DNA of 25,811 nucleotides from Microbacteriaceae bacterium (GTDB taxonomy: Bacteria; Actinomycetota; Actinomycetes; Actinomycetales; Microbacteriaceae). Positions 7,056 through 13,841 of the stretch are shown here, in pieces. The notes beneath the pieces are model-generated. The model searched no databases. It saw only the letters and a list, made by a program, of their open reading frames with translations, and had not been told where the DNA came from. The stretch spans positions 1-25,811 of the forward strand of contig JAPOHQ010000008.1 of the NCBI GenBank assembly GCA_029979375.1, given 5' to 3'. A program made the translations under genes and the position numbers. Position 1 is the first letter of the stretch. The number at the start of each line of letters is the position of its first letter.

Positions 7056-8249
7056 CTAGTCTTCGTCGAGCTCTTTCGCGGTGATTGAATTTGGGCCCTG
7101 TTCTATGGGCTTTGGAGCCTCAATGCTGTCTGTTCCAAGCTCGTTTTCATCCAGGTCATTCAGCTTTCTTGCGGTGACCAGCATGCGGGTCTCAAGAGAT
7201 GCCACAAAACTGTTGTAGCTCTTCACCGTGGAACCTAACTTGTTCCCCAGATCCACTGCGAGTGCAGCTACTTTGCCAACTCGCTCATAGAGCTCCCTGC
7301 CAAGTTTGATCATCGAACGAACCTGAGTTTCATCAGCGTTCTGACGCCAGATGTAGTTGATGGTTTTCAACACGGAAAACAGGGAAACCGGCGACGCCAG
7401 CGCCACGTTCTTCTTGAACGCGTATTCCATTAGGGCGGCGTCCTGGTCAAGCGCGGCGGAGAGTAGCGACTCGCTAGGAACGAAGCAGATTACGAAGTCG
7501 GGGGAAGTTTCCAGGCCCTCCCAGTAAGCGCGAGAGGCGAGCTCGTCGATGTGGCCCTTGACAGCCTTCACGTGCTCTGCCAGCAGTCTTTTGCGGCGCT
7601 CTAACTCCTCGCCAGTGGCGAGCTCATTAATGGCACTGGCCTCCTGGTACTTGTCGAAGGGAACCTTGGAGTCGATTGCTAAGGACTTTCCACCGGGCAG
7701 ATTGATGACCATGTCGGCCCTGCCCGACTTGTCAGCACTCGCAATGGTGGCCTGCTCCGAGAAGTCGGCGTGTTTGATGAGACCCGCTAGTTCAACGAGC
7801 TTCCTCAGCTGTGCCTCACCCCAGACGCCCCTGAGCGAGTTTGAACTGAGAGCCTGAGATAGGGCCTGGGTCTGCTTGCGAAGATTCTCGTCGGTTTCGA
7901 TCGAAGCCTTGAGCTGCTCGGAGATTGAGCTGAATTGCTCGAGCCGTTCTTTTTCGAGCCTCTGGACGACTGTTTGCATCTGCTCTAGCTGGGTCTTTAC
8001 CGGTGCCAGCTCTAGGAGAACCCTGTTCTCCTTTTCGGCTTCCAACTTCTGGGCCTTTGCGGCCTCGTCCGACTTCGCCAGCTGGTTGCGCAGTTCAGTC
8101 TCGGTTGCCTGGAGCGCGGCGAGCTTGGTTGCCAACTGCGGGTCAGCCGCGGGGTTGCGGCGCTTTGCCAGCTGATAGCCCAGGAGAGCGCCGACGAGGA
8201 GACCCAGCAGCAGAGCGTTTAGGGTGAACCAAATCTGATTTGAATCCAT
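7056..8249 (-). CDS. rmuC: DNA recombination protein RmuC
   Basis: RmuC family, implicated in limiting rearrangements at inverted repeats; it has a PD-(D/E)XK nuclease-like core. The 397-residue product has one N-terminal transmembrane helix (about 6-28), a long Glu/Leu/Lys/Gln-rich coiled coil (about 40-135), then the RmuC domain with LRGVWGEAQLRKLVELAGL, an AIDSKVPFDKY nuclease-type segment and FVPSESLLSAAL, and an acidic tail. ATG 8249 follows AATACT plus six bases, so translation probably begins at the 5' end of its transcript. It lies 21 bp downstream of the exonuclease gene; no terminator is evident before the pfkB promoter. Confidence 0.94.
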   Translation of the reverse strand: MDSNQIWFTLNALLLGLLVGALLGYQLAKRRNPAADPQLATKLAALQATETELRNQLAKSDEAAKAQKLEAEKENRVLLELAPVKTQLEQMQTVVQRLEKERLEQFSSISEQLKASIETDENLRKQTQALSQALSSNSLRGVWGEAQLRKLVELAGLIKHADFSEQATIASADKSGRADMVINLPGGKSLAIDSKVPFDKYQEASAINELATGEELERRKRLLAEHVKAVKGHIDELASRAYWEGLETSPDFVICFVPSESLLSAALDQDAALMEYAFKKNVALASPVSLFSVLKTINYIWRQNADETQVRSMIKLGRELYERVGKVAALAVDLGNKLGSTVKSYNSFVASLETRMLVTARKLNDLDENELGTDSIEAPKPIEQGPNSITAKELDED

Positions 8250-8261
8250 TTGGCCAGTATT
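8250..8261 (-). promoter_or_regulatory. rmuC: rmuC -10 element, leaderless spacing
   Basis: Minus-strand AATACT (8261-8256) is followed by GGCCAA and then ATG at 8249, the shared -10/N6/start arrangement. The hexamer matches the consensus at four of six places. This would let rmuC be transcribed apart from the exonuclease gene. Confidence 0.4.
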
Positions 8262-8270
8262 GCAGGGGGC

Positions 8271-8840
8271 TCAGACAACTATTTGTTGCAAACGCTGTTT
8301 TGTCTTGGCGAGCAGACCATCGAGGTCGTCGACCTCGTGGCGATTTGCCATGTGGATCACTATCCGAGCGCAGGCATCAGAGTCGGCAAGAGCATCGTGA
8401 TGATCAAACTCCTCGTGGCCAATTGCGTATGCCACGGCATTGAGTCGGTAGCTGTCCAGGTTGTAGGTTCTGCGGGCCATTTGCAGACTGCAGGCATAGC
8501 TGAGAGCCGGTAGATCAAACGAGATAGCTTCCGCGGCATCCCTGAGAACCCCCATATCGAAGCTGGCGTTGTGGGCAATTAGCGGCAGTCCCTCGGTGAA
8601 GAGCAAGAGTTCGGGTAGCACCTCCTCCCACTGCGGTGCATCTGCAATGTCCTCGGGCCTGATGCCGTGCACCCTGATGTTGCCCTCGTGAAACCAATCG
8701 TGGGGATAAGGCGGGTGAAACAGCATCGACAGGTTTTCGGTGATTTCGCCCGAGATGACGCGCACAAGACCAGCCGCGCAGGGCGATGCCGACTTGGGAT
8801 TGGCGGTCTCAAAGTCGATTGCCACGAAGTCCAGGGCCAC
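8271..8840 (-). CDS. DEDDh 3'-5' exonuclease (DnaQ-like)
   Basis: RNase T/DnaQ-fold exonuclease, likely acting in DNA repair or nucleic-acid turnover; the precise substrate is unknown. Counting from GTG 8840 (189 residues), the catalytic set is D9 and E11 (AIDFETAN), D95 (HNASFD), and H148 with D153 (HDALAD). It is a stand-alone domain with no BRCT or helicase part. I choose GTG 8840 because CATAAT plus six bases precedes it and the product then starts right before the first exonuclease motif; a TTG six codons upstream lacks support. It is divergent from ychF across 30 bp, with back-to-back -10 boxes. Confidence 0.88.
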   Translation of the reverse strand: MALDFVAIDFETANPKSASPCAAGLVRVISGEITENLSMLFHPPYPHDWFHEGNIRVHGIRPEDIADAPQWEEVLPELLLFTEGLPLIAHNASFDMGVLRDAAEAISFDLPALSYACSLQMARRTYNLDSYRLNAVAYAIGHEEFDHHDALADSDACARIVIHMANRHEVDDLDGLLAKTKQRLQQIVV

Positions 8841-8852
8841 AGCCCAATTATG
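8841..8852 (-). promoter_or_regulatory. Exonuclease gene -10 element, leaderless spacing
   Basis: Minus-strand CATAAT (8852-8847), five of six consensus bases, then TGGGCT, then GTG at 8840. It decides the start of the exonuclease gene. Only six bases separate it from the ychF -10 on the other strand. Confidence 0.6.
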
Positions 8853-8858
8853 GGGCAA

Positions 8859-8870
8859 TAGACTTTCGCG
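8859..8870 (+). promoter_or_regulatory. ychF: ychF -10 element, leaderless spacing
   Basis: TAGACT (8859-8864), then TTCGCG, then GTG at 8871. There is no ribosome site before the GTG, so a leaderless mRNA is the simplest reading. Confidence 0.55.
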
Positions 8871-9944
8871 GTGGCTCTAACCATCGGAATCGTAGGACTG
8901 CCCAACGTCGGCAAGTCAACACTCTTCAACGCCCTTACTAAAAACACCGTGCTCGCGGCGAACTACCCGTTTGCGACAATCGAGCCGAATGTCGGTGTGG
9001 TGAACCTGCCTGATTCCAGACTCAATCGCCTTGCAGAGATCTTCAAGTCAGAGCGCATCATTCCCGCTCCCGTTTCCTTCGTGGACATCGCCGGCATTGT
9101 GCGCGGTGCGAGTGAGGGCGAAGGGCTCGGCAACCAGTTCCTGGCTAACATTCGGGAGGCCGATGCAATCGCCCAGGTGGTTCGCGGCTTCGGGGATAGC
9201 GACGTGGTTCACGTCGACGGCAAGGTTGATGCGGCAAGCGACATCGAGACCATCAACACCGAGCTGATTCTGGCCGACCTTCAGACACTCGAGAGAGCAA
9301 GGCCCAGGATTGAGAAAGAGGTCAAAGGCAAGCGCGAGGATCCTGCAGTGCTGGCCACCTTGGATGAGGCCGCCGAGGCGCTCAATGCCGGAAAGCCCTT
9401 GTCGATGACGAGCATCGATCTCGCGCCGATAAGGGAGCTTGGTTTGCTTACCGCCAAACCAATGCTGTTTGTCTTCAATGTTGACGAGAGTGTTCTTACC
9501 TCACCGGAGAAACTCAATGAACTGAAGGCGCTGGTTGCTCCGGCCGAAGCGGTCTTCTTGGACGCCAAGGTGGAATCCGAGCTCATTGATCTCAGCCCGG
9601 AAGAGGCACTTGAATTACTCAGCTCACTGGGCCAGCAGGAAAGCGGTCTTGACCAGCTTGCGAGAGTCGGGTTTCAAACCCTTGGGCTCCAGACCTACCT
9701 CACCGCAGGACCCAAGGAGTCACGCGCCTGGACCATTCGCAAGGGCTGGAAGGCCCCGCAGGCTGCCGGAGTAATCCACACCGATTTCGAAAAGGGCTTC
9801 ATCAAGGCCGAGGTGGTTTCCTTCGAGGAGCTTGATAAGGCTGGCTCTATGGCCGATGCCAAGGCCGCGGGCAAGGTCCGCATGGAAGGTAAGGATTATG
9901 TGATGCAGGATGGCGATGTGGTGGAGTTCCGCTTCAACGTCTGA
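8871..9944 (+). CDS. ychF: Redox-regulated ATPase YchF (Obg-like)
   Basis: TRAFAC-class P-loop NTPase of the YchF/OLA1 family, which prefers ATP over GTP and associates with ribosomes and stress responses. The 357 residues carry the G1 loop GLPNVGKS at 9-16, the YchF-typical NYPFATIEPNVGVV switch region, DIAGIVRGASEGEGLGNQFL for G3, a helical insert, and a C-terminal TGS domain containing TAGPKESRAWTIRKGWKAPQ and HTDFEKGFIKAEV. Length is normal. GTG 8871 is preceded by TAGACT plus six bases and no Shine-Dalgarno. It is followed 39 bp later by the dedA-like gene, which has its own promoter. Confidence 0.97.
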   Translation: MALTIGIVGLPNVGKSTLFNALTKNTVLAANYPFATIEPNVGVVNLPDSRLNRLAEIFKSERIIPAPVSFVDIAGIVRGASEGEGLGNQFLANIREADAIAQVVRGFGDSDVVHVDGKVDAASDIETINTELILADLQTLERARPRIEKEVKGKREDPAVLATLDEAAEALNAGKPLSMTSIDLAPIRELGLLTAKPMLFVFNVDESVLTSPEKLNELKALVAPAEAVFLDAKVESELIDLSPEEALELLSSLGQQESGLDQLARVGFQTLGLQTYLTAGPKESRAWTIRKGWKAPQAAGVIHTDFEKGFIKAEVVSFEELDKAGSMADAKAAGKVRMEGKDYVMQDGDVVEFRFNV

Positions 9945-9948
9945 ACCG

Positions 9949-9964
9949 GTTAGGCATACCTAAC
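9949..9964 (+). repeat. Inverted repeat GTTAGG-N4-CCTAAC upstream of the dedA-like gene
   Basis: Perfect 6-bp arms around CATA, located just upstream of the TACACT -10 at 9972 in the -35 region. Possible operator. It is reminiscent of the TTAGG/CCTAA half-sites of DtxR/IdeR iron boxes, but the spacing is not the 19-bp consensus. Confidence 0.5.
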
Positions 9965-9971
9965 TAACTGC

Positions 9972-9983
9972 TACACTGGGCCA
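9972..9983 (+). promoter_or_regulatory. dedA-like gene -10 element, leaderless spacing
   Basis: TACACT (9972-9977), GGGCCA, then GTG at 9984. It separates this gene's transcription from ychF upstream and fixes its start. Confidence 0.55.
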
Positions 9984-10628
9984 GTGCTTTCCCACTCCAT
10001 TCGCCTCTCAGTTACCGATGACATCGTTGGTTGGTTCGACCAAATTGGGCCCTATCTGTTTTATGCGGCGGTCTTTGGGTTGGTGTTTGCTGGCACGGGG
10101 CTATTCGTTGGAGCATTCATTCCGTTCATCACCGGTGACTCCCTGGTCTTTGCGGCCGGCCTTGTCGCGGCGGCGCATCAGGACTCGATAAACATCTTCG
10201 TGATGGTGATTGGCGTTGGCATTGCGGCCTGGCTGGGTGATCAGGTTGGCTACACCCTGGGTCGCCACTATGGCAGGCCATACCTCGACAAACGCAAGGG
10301 AAACTGGCTCAAGAACGCGATCTCCAAGTCCGAGCTGTTCTATGAGCGCTATGGCTGGTGGTCGATTGTGGTGGCGCGGTTTGTGCCATGGGGCAGAGTC
10401 ATCATTCCGGCGCTCGCGGGCATTAGTCAGATGAACTACTACAAGTTCTTCAGCGCGAACCTTGTGGGTGCCTTGCTCTGGGGTTCGGGTCTGACTTTAG
10501 CTGGCTTCTTCACCTATTCGATTCCTTGGGTTCGCGGCACCGTATACGCAATCGCGCTTGTGGTAATCACCATGAGTGTCATTGCCGGGGTTCGAACCTG
10601 GCGCGCGAATCGGGTCAGTTCCAAATAA
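9984..10628 (+). CDS. DedA family membrane protein (VTT/SNARE-associated domain)
   Basis: Polytopic inner-membrane protein of the DedA superfamily; members recycle lipid carriers such as undecaprenyl phosphate or affect membrane homeostasis. The 214-residue product has the family signatures: GAFIPFITGDSLVFAAG near 45-60, GDQVGYTLGRHYGRPYLDK around 85, a YERYGWWSIVVARFVPWGR segment with the conserved arginines near 125-142, and further hydrophobic helices to the end. GTG 9984 follows TACACT plus six bases. The last 14 bp overlap the kinase gene coming from the other strand. Substrate and exact role cannot be told from sequence. Confidence 0.93.
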   Translation: MLSHSIRLSVTDDIVGWFDQIGPYLFYAAVFGLVFAGTGLFVGAFIPFITGDSLVFAAGLVAAAHQDSINIFVMVIGVGIAAWLGDQVGYTLGRHYGRPYLDKRKGNWLKNAISKSELFYERYGWWSIVVARFVPWGRVIIPALAGISQMNYYKFFSANLVGALLWGSGLTLAGFFTYSIPWVRGTVYAIALVVITMSVIAGVRTWRANRVSSK

Positions 10629-11199
10629 CAAACTGCGCTAGCTGGGGAGACTTCTCGCGCTCGTAAAACTCGTCTTCCTGTGCCGCCCAGATTCCAAAGT
10701 ATTCGTCGAATCTGCCCTCATCCCGCTGCGAATAGCGATCTCTTCTAAGCGCGAGATCCGACTCTAGCCACACCGTGATATCCGCAAACTCGGCGTTCGC
10801 TCGGCTTAGCGAGCCGCAACCCTCCACGATCAGGGCGGTTTCCAATAAGAACTCTCTCCGGCCGTTACCGGGTTCGGCGGCAGATCCGCGTCGGCTGTTC
10901 TCCCAATCCCAGACTTGCCAATTTGCGCTGCGACCCTTTGAGAGCGGAGCCAGTATCAGTTCGGTGAGGTATGCAGAGCCTGCCAGCATCCCCTCCCAGC
11001 CGGGGTAGAGATCGTCCATGTGAATTACTCGAGGTGCCTGCTTTAGCTGAGAAAAGATGCAATCGCTCAGCGACTTGGCAAATAGGGTCTTGCCGCTTCC
11101 GGCGCGGCCATCAATTAGACAGATTGGATTGCGCCCGGCATCAAGCTCGCCCACCAGCTTGGAACAGAGTTCTGTTAGCCCCGCATCGAAATCCAACAC
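10615..11199 (-). CDS. P-loop kinase, uridine-kinase-like
   Basis: Small nucleoside/nucleotide-kinase-like ATPase of 194 residues. Walker A is GRAGSGKT at 31-38, and HMDDLYPGWEGM at 60-71 carries the acidic pair expected to bind substrate or magnesium. SRRGSAAEPG may form the substrate region, and LIVEGCGSL is a Walker-B-like strand. An arginine-rich lid segment (ALRRDRYSQRDEG) is followed by DEYFGIWAAQEDEFY. Actinobacterial relatives are annotated as uridine kinase or AAA ATPase; the substrate is not established. GTG 11199 follows TACACT plus six bases. It lies 15 bp after the nitroreductase and overlaps the DedA gene by 14 bp tail to tail. Confidence 0.82.
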   Translation of the reverse strand: MLDFDAGLTELCSKLVGELDAGRNPICLIDGRAGSGKTLFAKSLSDCIFSQLKQAPRVIHMDDLYPGWEGMLAGSAYLTELILAPLSKGRSANWQVWDWENSRRGSAAEPGNGRREFLLETALIVEGCGSLSRANAEFADITVWLESDLALRRDRYSQRDEGRFDEYFGIWAAQEDEFYEREKSPQLAQFVIWN

Positions 11200-11211
11200 C
11201 CGTTGAGTGTA
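11200..11211 (-). promoter_or_regulatory. Kinase gene -10 element inside the 15-bp gap
   Basis: Minus-strand TACACT (11211-11206), CAACGG, then GTG at 11199. It gives the kinase its own leaderless transcript even though it follows the nitroreductase closely. Confidence 0.5.
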
Positions 11212-11214
11212 GTT

Positions 11215-11796
11215 CTAGGGGTTGATCTTGTAGACCTCGCCGGAGGACTTTCTCGCGCGAGGAGTTCGCTCGCGATCCTGGATTGCCGATTCCGCCGACT
11301 CAAGCTCGCCCTGAACCCCGACGGTAATGACGCAGACCACCCAGTGGCTCTCGTCGCCAATGATCCTCGAGATTTCATCAGGAATGATTCCACCCATGAA
11401 GTGCGAGTAGAGACCCATTGACTGCGCCTGCATCACCAGCTGGCTCGAGGCTAACCCAACATCGAAATAGGTGCCGGCCTGTTCGCGATCCTTGCCCTCG
11501 TGGGTCTTGGCTGCCAGGACAACCGCGAAGGCGCTGGCGCTCGGAGCCCAGGTCTGATTGAAACCCGTTAGGCCGCGCTCGGCTATCGCGTTGAACTTTT
11601 CGCTCCCGCGGGACAGAAAGACGACCTGCCAGGGTTGCTGGTTGTTTGAACTTGGTGCCCATCTGAAAGCCTCGCCAAGGGCCGCCAACTCGGCCTCAGA
11701 TAGCTCATGATCTGAGTCGTAGAGCCTCGGCGACCATCGCTGAGCGATAGGGGGATGAAGTGGGGAGTCGGTGATAGCAGGCTTTTCGATTGTCAT
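11215..11796 (-). CDS. Nitroreductase family oxidoreductase
   Basis: FMN-dependent NAD(P)H oxidoreductase of the nitroreductase fold, 193 residues. Visible family marks are RWSPRLYD near the N-terminus, FRWAPSSNNQQPWQVVFLS around 45-65 (FMN phosphate and ring contacts), DVGLASSQLVMQAQSMGLYSHFMGG around 115-140, and a short basic C-terminus. The physiological substrate is unknown. ATG 11796 lies 19 bp after the threonine aldolase stop; a weak GTAACT or TGTAAC hexamer precedes it, so it may be cotranscribed or have its own start. Confidence 0.9.
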   Translation of the reverse strand: MTIEKPAITDSPLHPPIAQRWSPRLYDSDHELSEAELAALGEAFRWAPSSNNQQPWQVVFLSRGSEKFNAIAERGLTGFNQTWAPSASAFAVVLAAKTHEGKDREQAGTYFDVGLASSQLVMQAQSMGLYSHFMGGIIPDEISRIIGDESHWVVCVITVGVQGELESAESAIQDRERTPRARKSSGEVYKINP

Positions 11797-11815
11797 AGCG
11801 CCAGTTACAACCGAG

Positions 11816-12886
11816 CTAGATGCCGCAGGCTTCCCTTAGGTCCTTTTCGAATCTGGCTATCTCGTCTGAAGTGGTGTTCCACGAGCACATCAGTCGAACC
11901 TGGCCGATCGACTCGTCCCAGTCATAGAAGGACCAGGTTTCCCTGAGCTTCTGAGCCACCTCACGGTCCATGATTGGGAATACCGCATTGGCGGGGGAGT
12001 CTAGATTCAGGACCACCTTGTCCGTCTTGCTGGCAACCTCGCTCACGCGCTCATGTAACAGCGTGGCCATCTGGTTGGCTTGCTGGGCAAGCTCGAGAGC
12101 CAGGCCAGACTCATAGAGAGCATTCAGTTGGGCAGAGACGTATCGCATCTTTGAGCTCAGCTGCATGTCGGTCTTGCGCAGAAACGGCATGGCGTGGGCG
12201 ATGCGGCTGCCGACCTCGGATTCGGAGTCCATGACCACCACTGCCTCGGCGATCATGCCGCCAATCTTTGTGCCACCCATCGAAATCACGTCCACCCCAG
12301 CCTCCGAGGTGAAGCTCGCAAACGAAGTTCCAAGGGCCGAGGCCGCGTTGGCCAGCCTTGCTCCGTCGAGGTGCATCACCAGGTTGTTTGCCTTGGCCAG
12401 CTTCGCCAGCTCGGCAACCTCTTGCGGTTGATAAACGGTTCCGTATTCGGTGCTGTTCGTGATTGAGAGGGCACTCTGCTGCGCGCGATGCACAAAGCCA
12501 ACATCCTTGAGCTCGGGTTTCACCATCTCGGGGGAGAGCTTTCCATCTCCCCGCGAATTTTGGACATACCAAATCTTTATTCCGGCTACCTTCTCGGGAG
12601 CCCCGCCCTCGTCAAGGTTCAGGTGAGCGCTCTCGAGGCAGATGACTGCTCCCCAGCTGGGTAGTGCACTCTGCAGGGATAGGACATTGGCGGCCGTGCC
12701 ATTGAATACCGGGAAGGCCTTTGCCTTCTTTCCAAACATCTGCTGAACGGTCTGCTGCAACCGCTCGGTTTCGCTGTCTGCACCATATGCCGGCTCAGGT
12801 CCCTCGTTGACGCGTGCTAGTGCCTCAAGCACTCGTGGGTGAACGGGGGCGTAGTTATCAGAGGCGAGATTAGTTCGTTTATGCAC
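11816..12886 (-). CDS. Low-specificity L-threonine aldolase (beta-eliminating lyase family)
   Basis: PLP-dependent fold type I enzyme splitting L-threonine or allo-threonine to glycine and acetaldehyde. The 356 residues include FVFNGTAAN-like PLP phosphate contact (FPVFNGTAANV, 58-68), ESAHLNLDEGGAP at 85-97, HLDGARLANAA at 172-182, and the lysine in SMGGTKIGG (K207). The GTK motif matches the Gram-positive branch rather than E. coli LtaE. The GTG at 12886 follows TAGGTT plus six bases. It heads a minus-strand group with the nitroreductase and is divergent from the EamA transporter across 28 bp. Confidence 0.9.
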   Translation of the reverse strand: MHKRTNLASDNYAPVHPRVLEALARVNEGPEPAYGADSETERLQQTVQQMFGKKAKAFPVFNGTAANVLSLQSALPSWGAVICLESAHLNLDEGGAPEKVAGIKIWYVQNSRGDGKLSPEMVKPELKDVGFVHRAQQSALSITNSTEYGTVYQPQEVAELAKLAKANNLVMHLDGARLANAASALGTSFASFTSEAGVDVISMGGTKIGGMIAEAVVVMDSESEVGSRIAHAMPFLRKTDMQLSSKMRYVSAQLNALYESGLALELAQQANQMATLLHERVSEVASKTDKVVLNLDSPANAVFPIMDREVAQKLRETWSFYDWDESIGQVRLMCSWNTTSDEIARFEKDLREACGI

Positions 12887-12898
12887 GCCTCTAACCTA
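12887..12898 (-). promoter_or_regulatory. Threonine aldolase -10 element, leaderless spacing
   Basis: Minus-strand TAGGTT (12898-12893), AGAGGC, then GTG at 12886. The AGAGG is too close to the GTG to work as a ribosome site, so a leaderless start is preferred. Confidence 0.5.
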
Positions 12899-12902
12899 CG
12901 AC

Positions 12903-12914
12903 TACTATTGGCCA
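12903..12914 (+). promoter_or_regulatory. EamA gene -10 element, leaderless spacing
   Basis: TACTAT (12903-12908), TGGCCA, then GTG at 12915. Four bases separate it from the opposite-strand -10 of the threonine aldolase gene. Confidence 0.6.
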
Positions 12915-13805
12915 GTGACCCAAAAAGGCATCATTCTTTTCTCGCTAGCTGGCCTATTTTGGGGACTCCCATATTTCTTTATTGCACTGGCTCTAGAGAG
13001 CTTCTCAACCCCATCAATCGTGTTCCTCAGGACCACACTCGGGGCACTGGTATTGATTCCATATGCCGCCATGACGGGCGGTTTGCGCCCGGCCTTGAAG
13101 GCTTGGCCCTATGTTCTGGTTTTTGGTGCGGTGGAGATGGTGGGACCGTGGTTTTTGATTACCGAGGCGGAGAAGCACATCTCCTCGGGACTTGCTGGTC
13201 TGCTGATTGCAACGGTTCCTTTCTTTGCGGTTGCGGTGCTGGCGATCTTTCTAAAGGACCGCAAGGCGCTAAAGCTCAAACCACTCAGCGGCATGGTCAT
13301 TGGGTTTGCCGGGGTGGCACTTTTGGTTGGAGTTGATTCATTCACCGGTGCCATCAATCCGCTCTACGTGCTGATGGTGGTCTTGGCTGCGGTTGGCTAT
13401 TCGGTTGCACCGATAGTCGCGAACATCAAGCTGCATGAGGTGCCATCATCTGGAGTCATTGGTGTCAGCATGGCTTTTGTGGCGATTGTCTATTCGCCAT
13501 TTGCACTGCCGAGGATTCCAGGGGAGTTTGCTGAAGCCTCTGGAGTCAGTCTGATGGCGGTTGTGGTGCTCGGGCTGGTTTGTTCGGCGGCTGCCTTCGT
13601 TATCTTCTTCATGCTCATCAAGGAGATTGGGCCTGCCAAGGCAACCCTCATCACCTACGTCAACACCGCAGTGGCGCTGCTTCTAGGCATCGTCTTTCTG
13701 CGTGAGCCAATCACCATTGGTCTCATCGTTGGCATTCCGCTGATCACAATCGGCCTTGTGATGGCCGGCGGCAGGGATCGCGAGCCTGAGCTCTCCAAGG
13801 CCTAG
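12915..13805 (+). CDS. EamA/DMT-superfamily transporter
   Basis: Drug/metabolite-type membrane transporter with two tandem EamA repeats and about ten transmembrane helices over 296 residues. Typical features are LFWGLPYFFIALALES in helix 1, FLRTTLGALVLIPYA in helix 2, LAGLLIATVPFFAVAVLAIFL in the fourth region, a repeat of that pattern with KATLITYVNTAVALLLGIVFLREPITIGLIVG at 240-275, and a charged tail. Substrate unknown; amino-acid or metabolite export is the usual guess and would fit the divergent threonine aldolase, but this is inference. GTG 12915 follows TACTAT plus six bases. Confidence 0.92.
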   Translation: MTQKGIILFSLAGLFWGLPYFFIALALESFSTPSIVFLRTTLGALVLIPYAAMTGGLRPALKAWPYVLVFGAVEMVGPWFLITEAEKHISSGLAGLLIATVPFFAVAVLAIFLKDRKALKLKPLSGMVIGFAGVALLVGVDSFTGAINPLYVLMVVLAAVGYSVAPIVANIKLHEVPSSGVIGVSMAFVAIVYSPFALPRIPGEFAEASGVSLMAVVVLGLVCSAAAFVIFFMLIKEIGPAKATLITYVNTAVALLLGIVFLREPITIGLIVGIPLITIGLVMAGGRDREPELSKA

Positions 13806-13818
13806 CGGAACATTCTTT

Positions 13819-13834
13819 AGAACCTAGAGGTTCT
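13819..13834 (+). repeat. Inverted repeat AGAACC-TAGA-GGTTCT between EamA and the b5 lipoprotein
   Basis: Perfect 6-bp arms with a 4-base loop, followed by a CT-rich tract rather than a T run. It could be a weak terminator, or a hairpin that hides the AGAGG (13826-13830) ribosome site of the next gene. Confidence 0.45.
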
Positions 13835-13841
13835 CTCTCTC

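Noticed and set aside
9949..9968. True DtxR/IdeR box before the dedA-like gene
   Set aside because: TTAGG and CCTAA are four bases apart; against the 19-bp consensus only about 12 positions fit.
12111..12572. 153-codon minus-strand frame inside threonine aldolase
   Set aside because: A different frame of the same gene; the threonine aldolase frame carries all PLP motifs.
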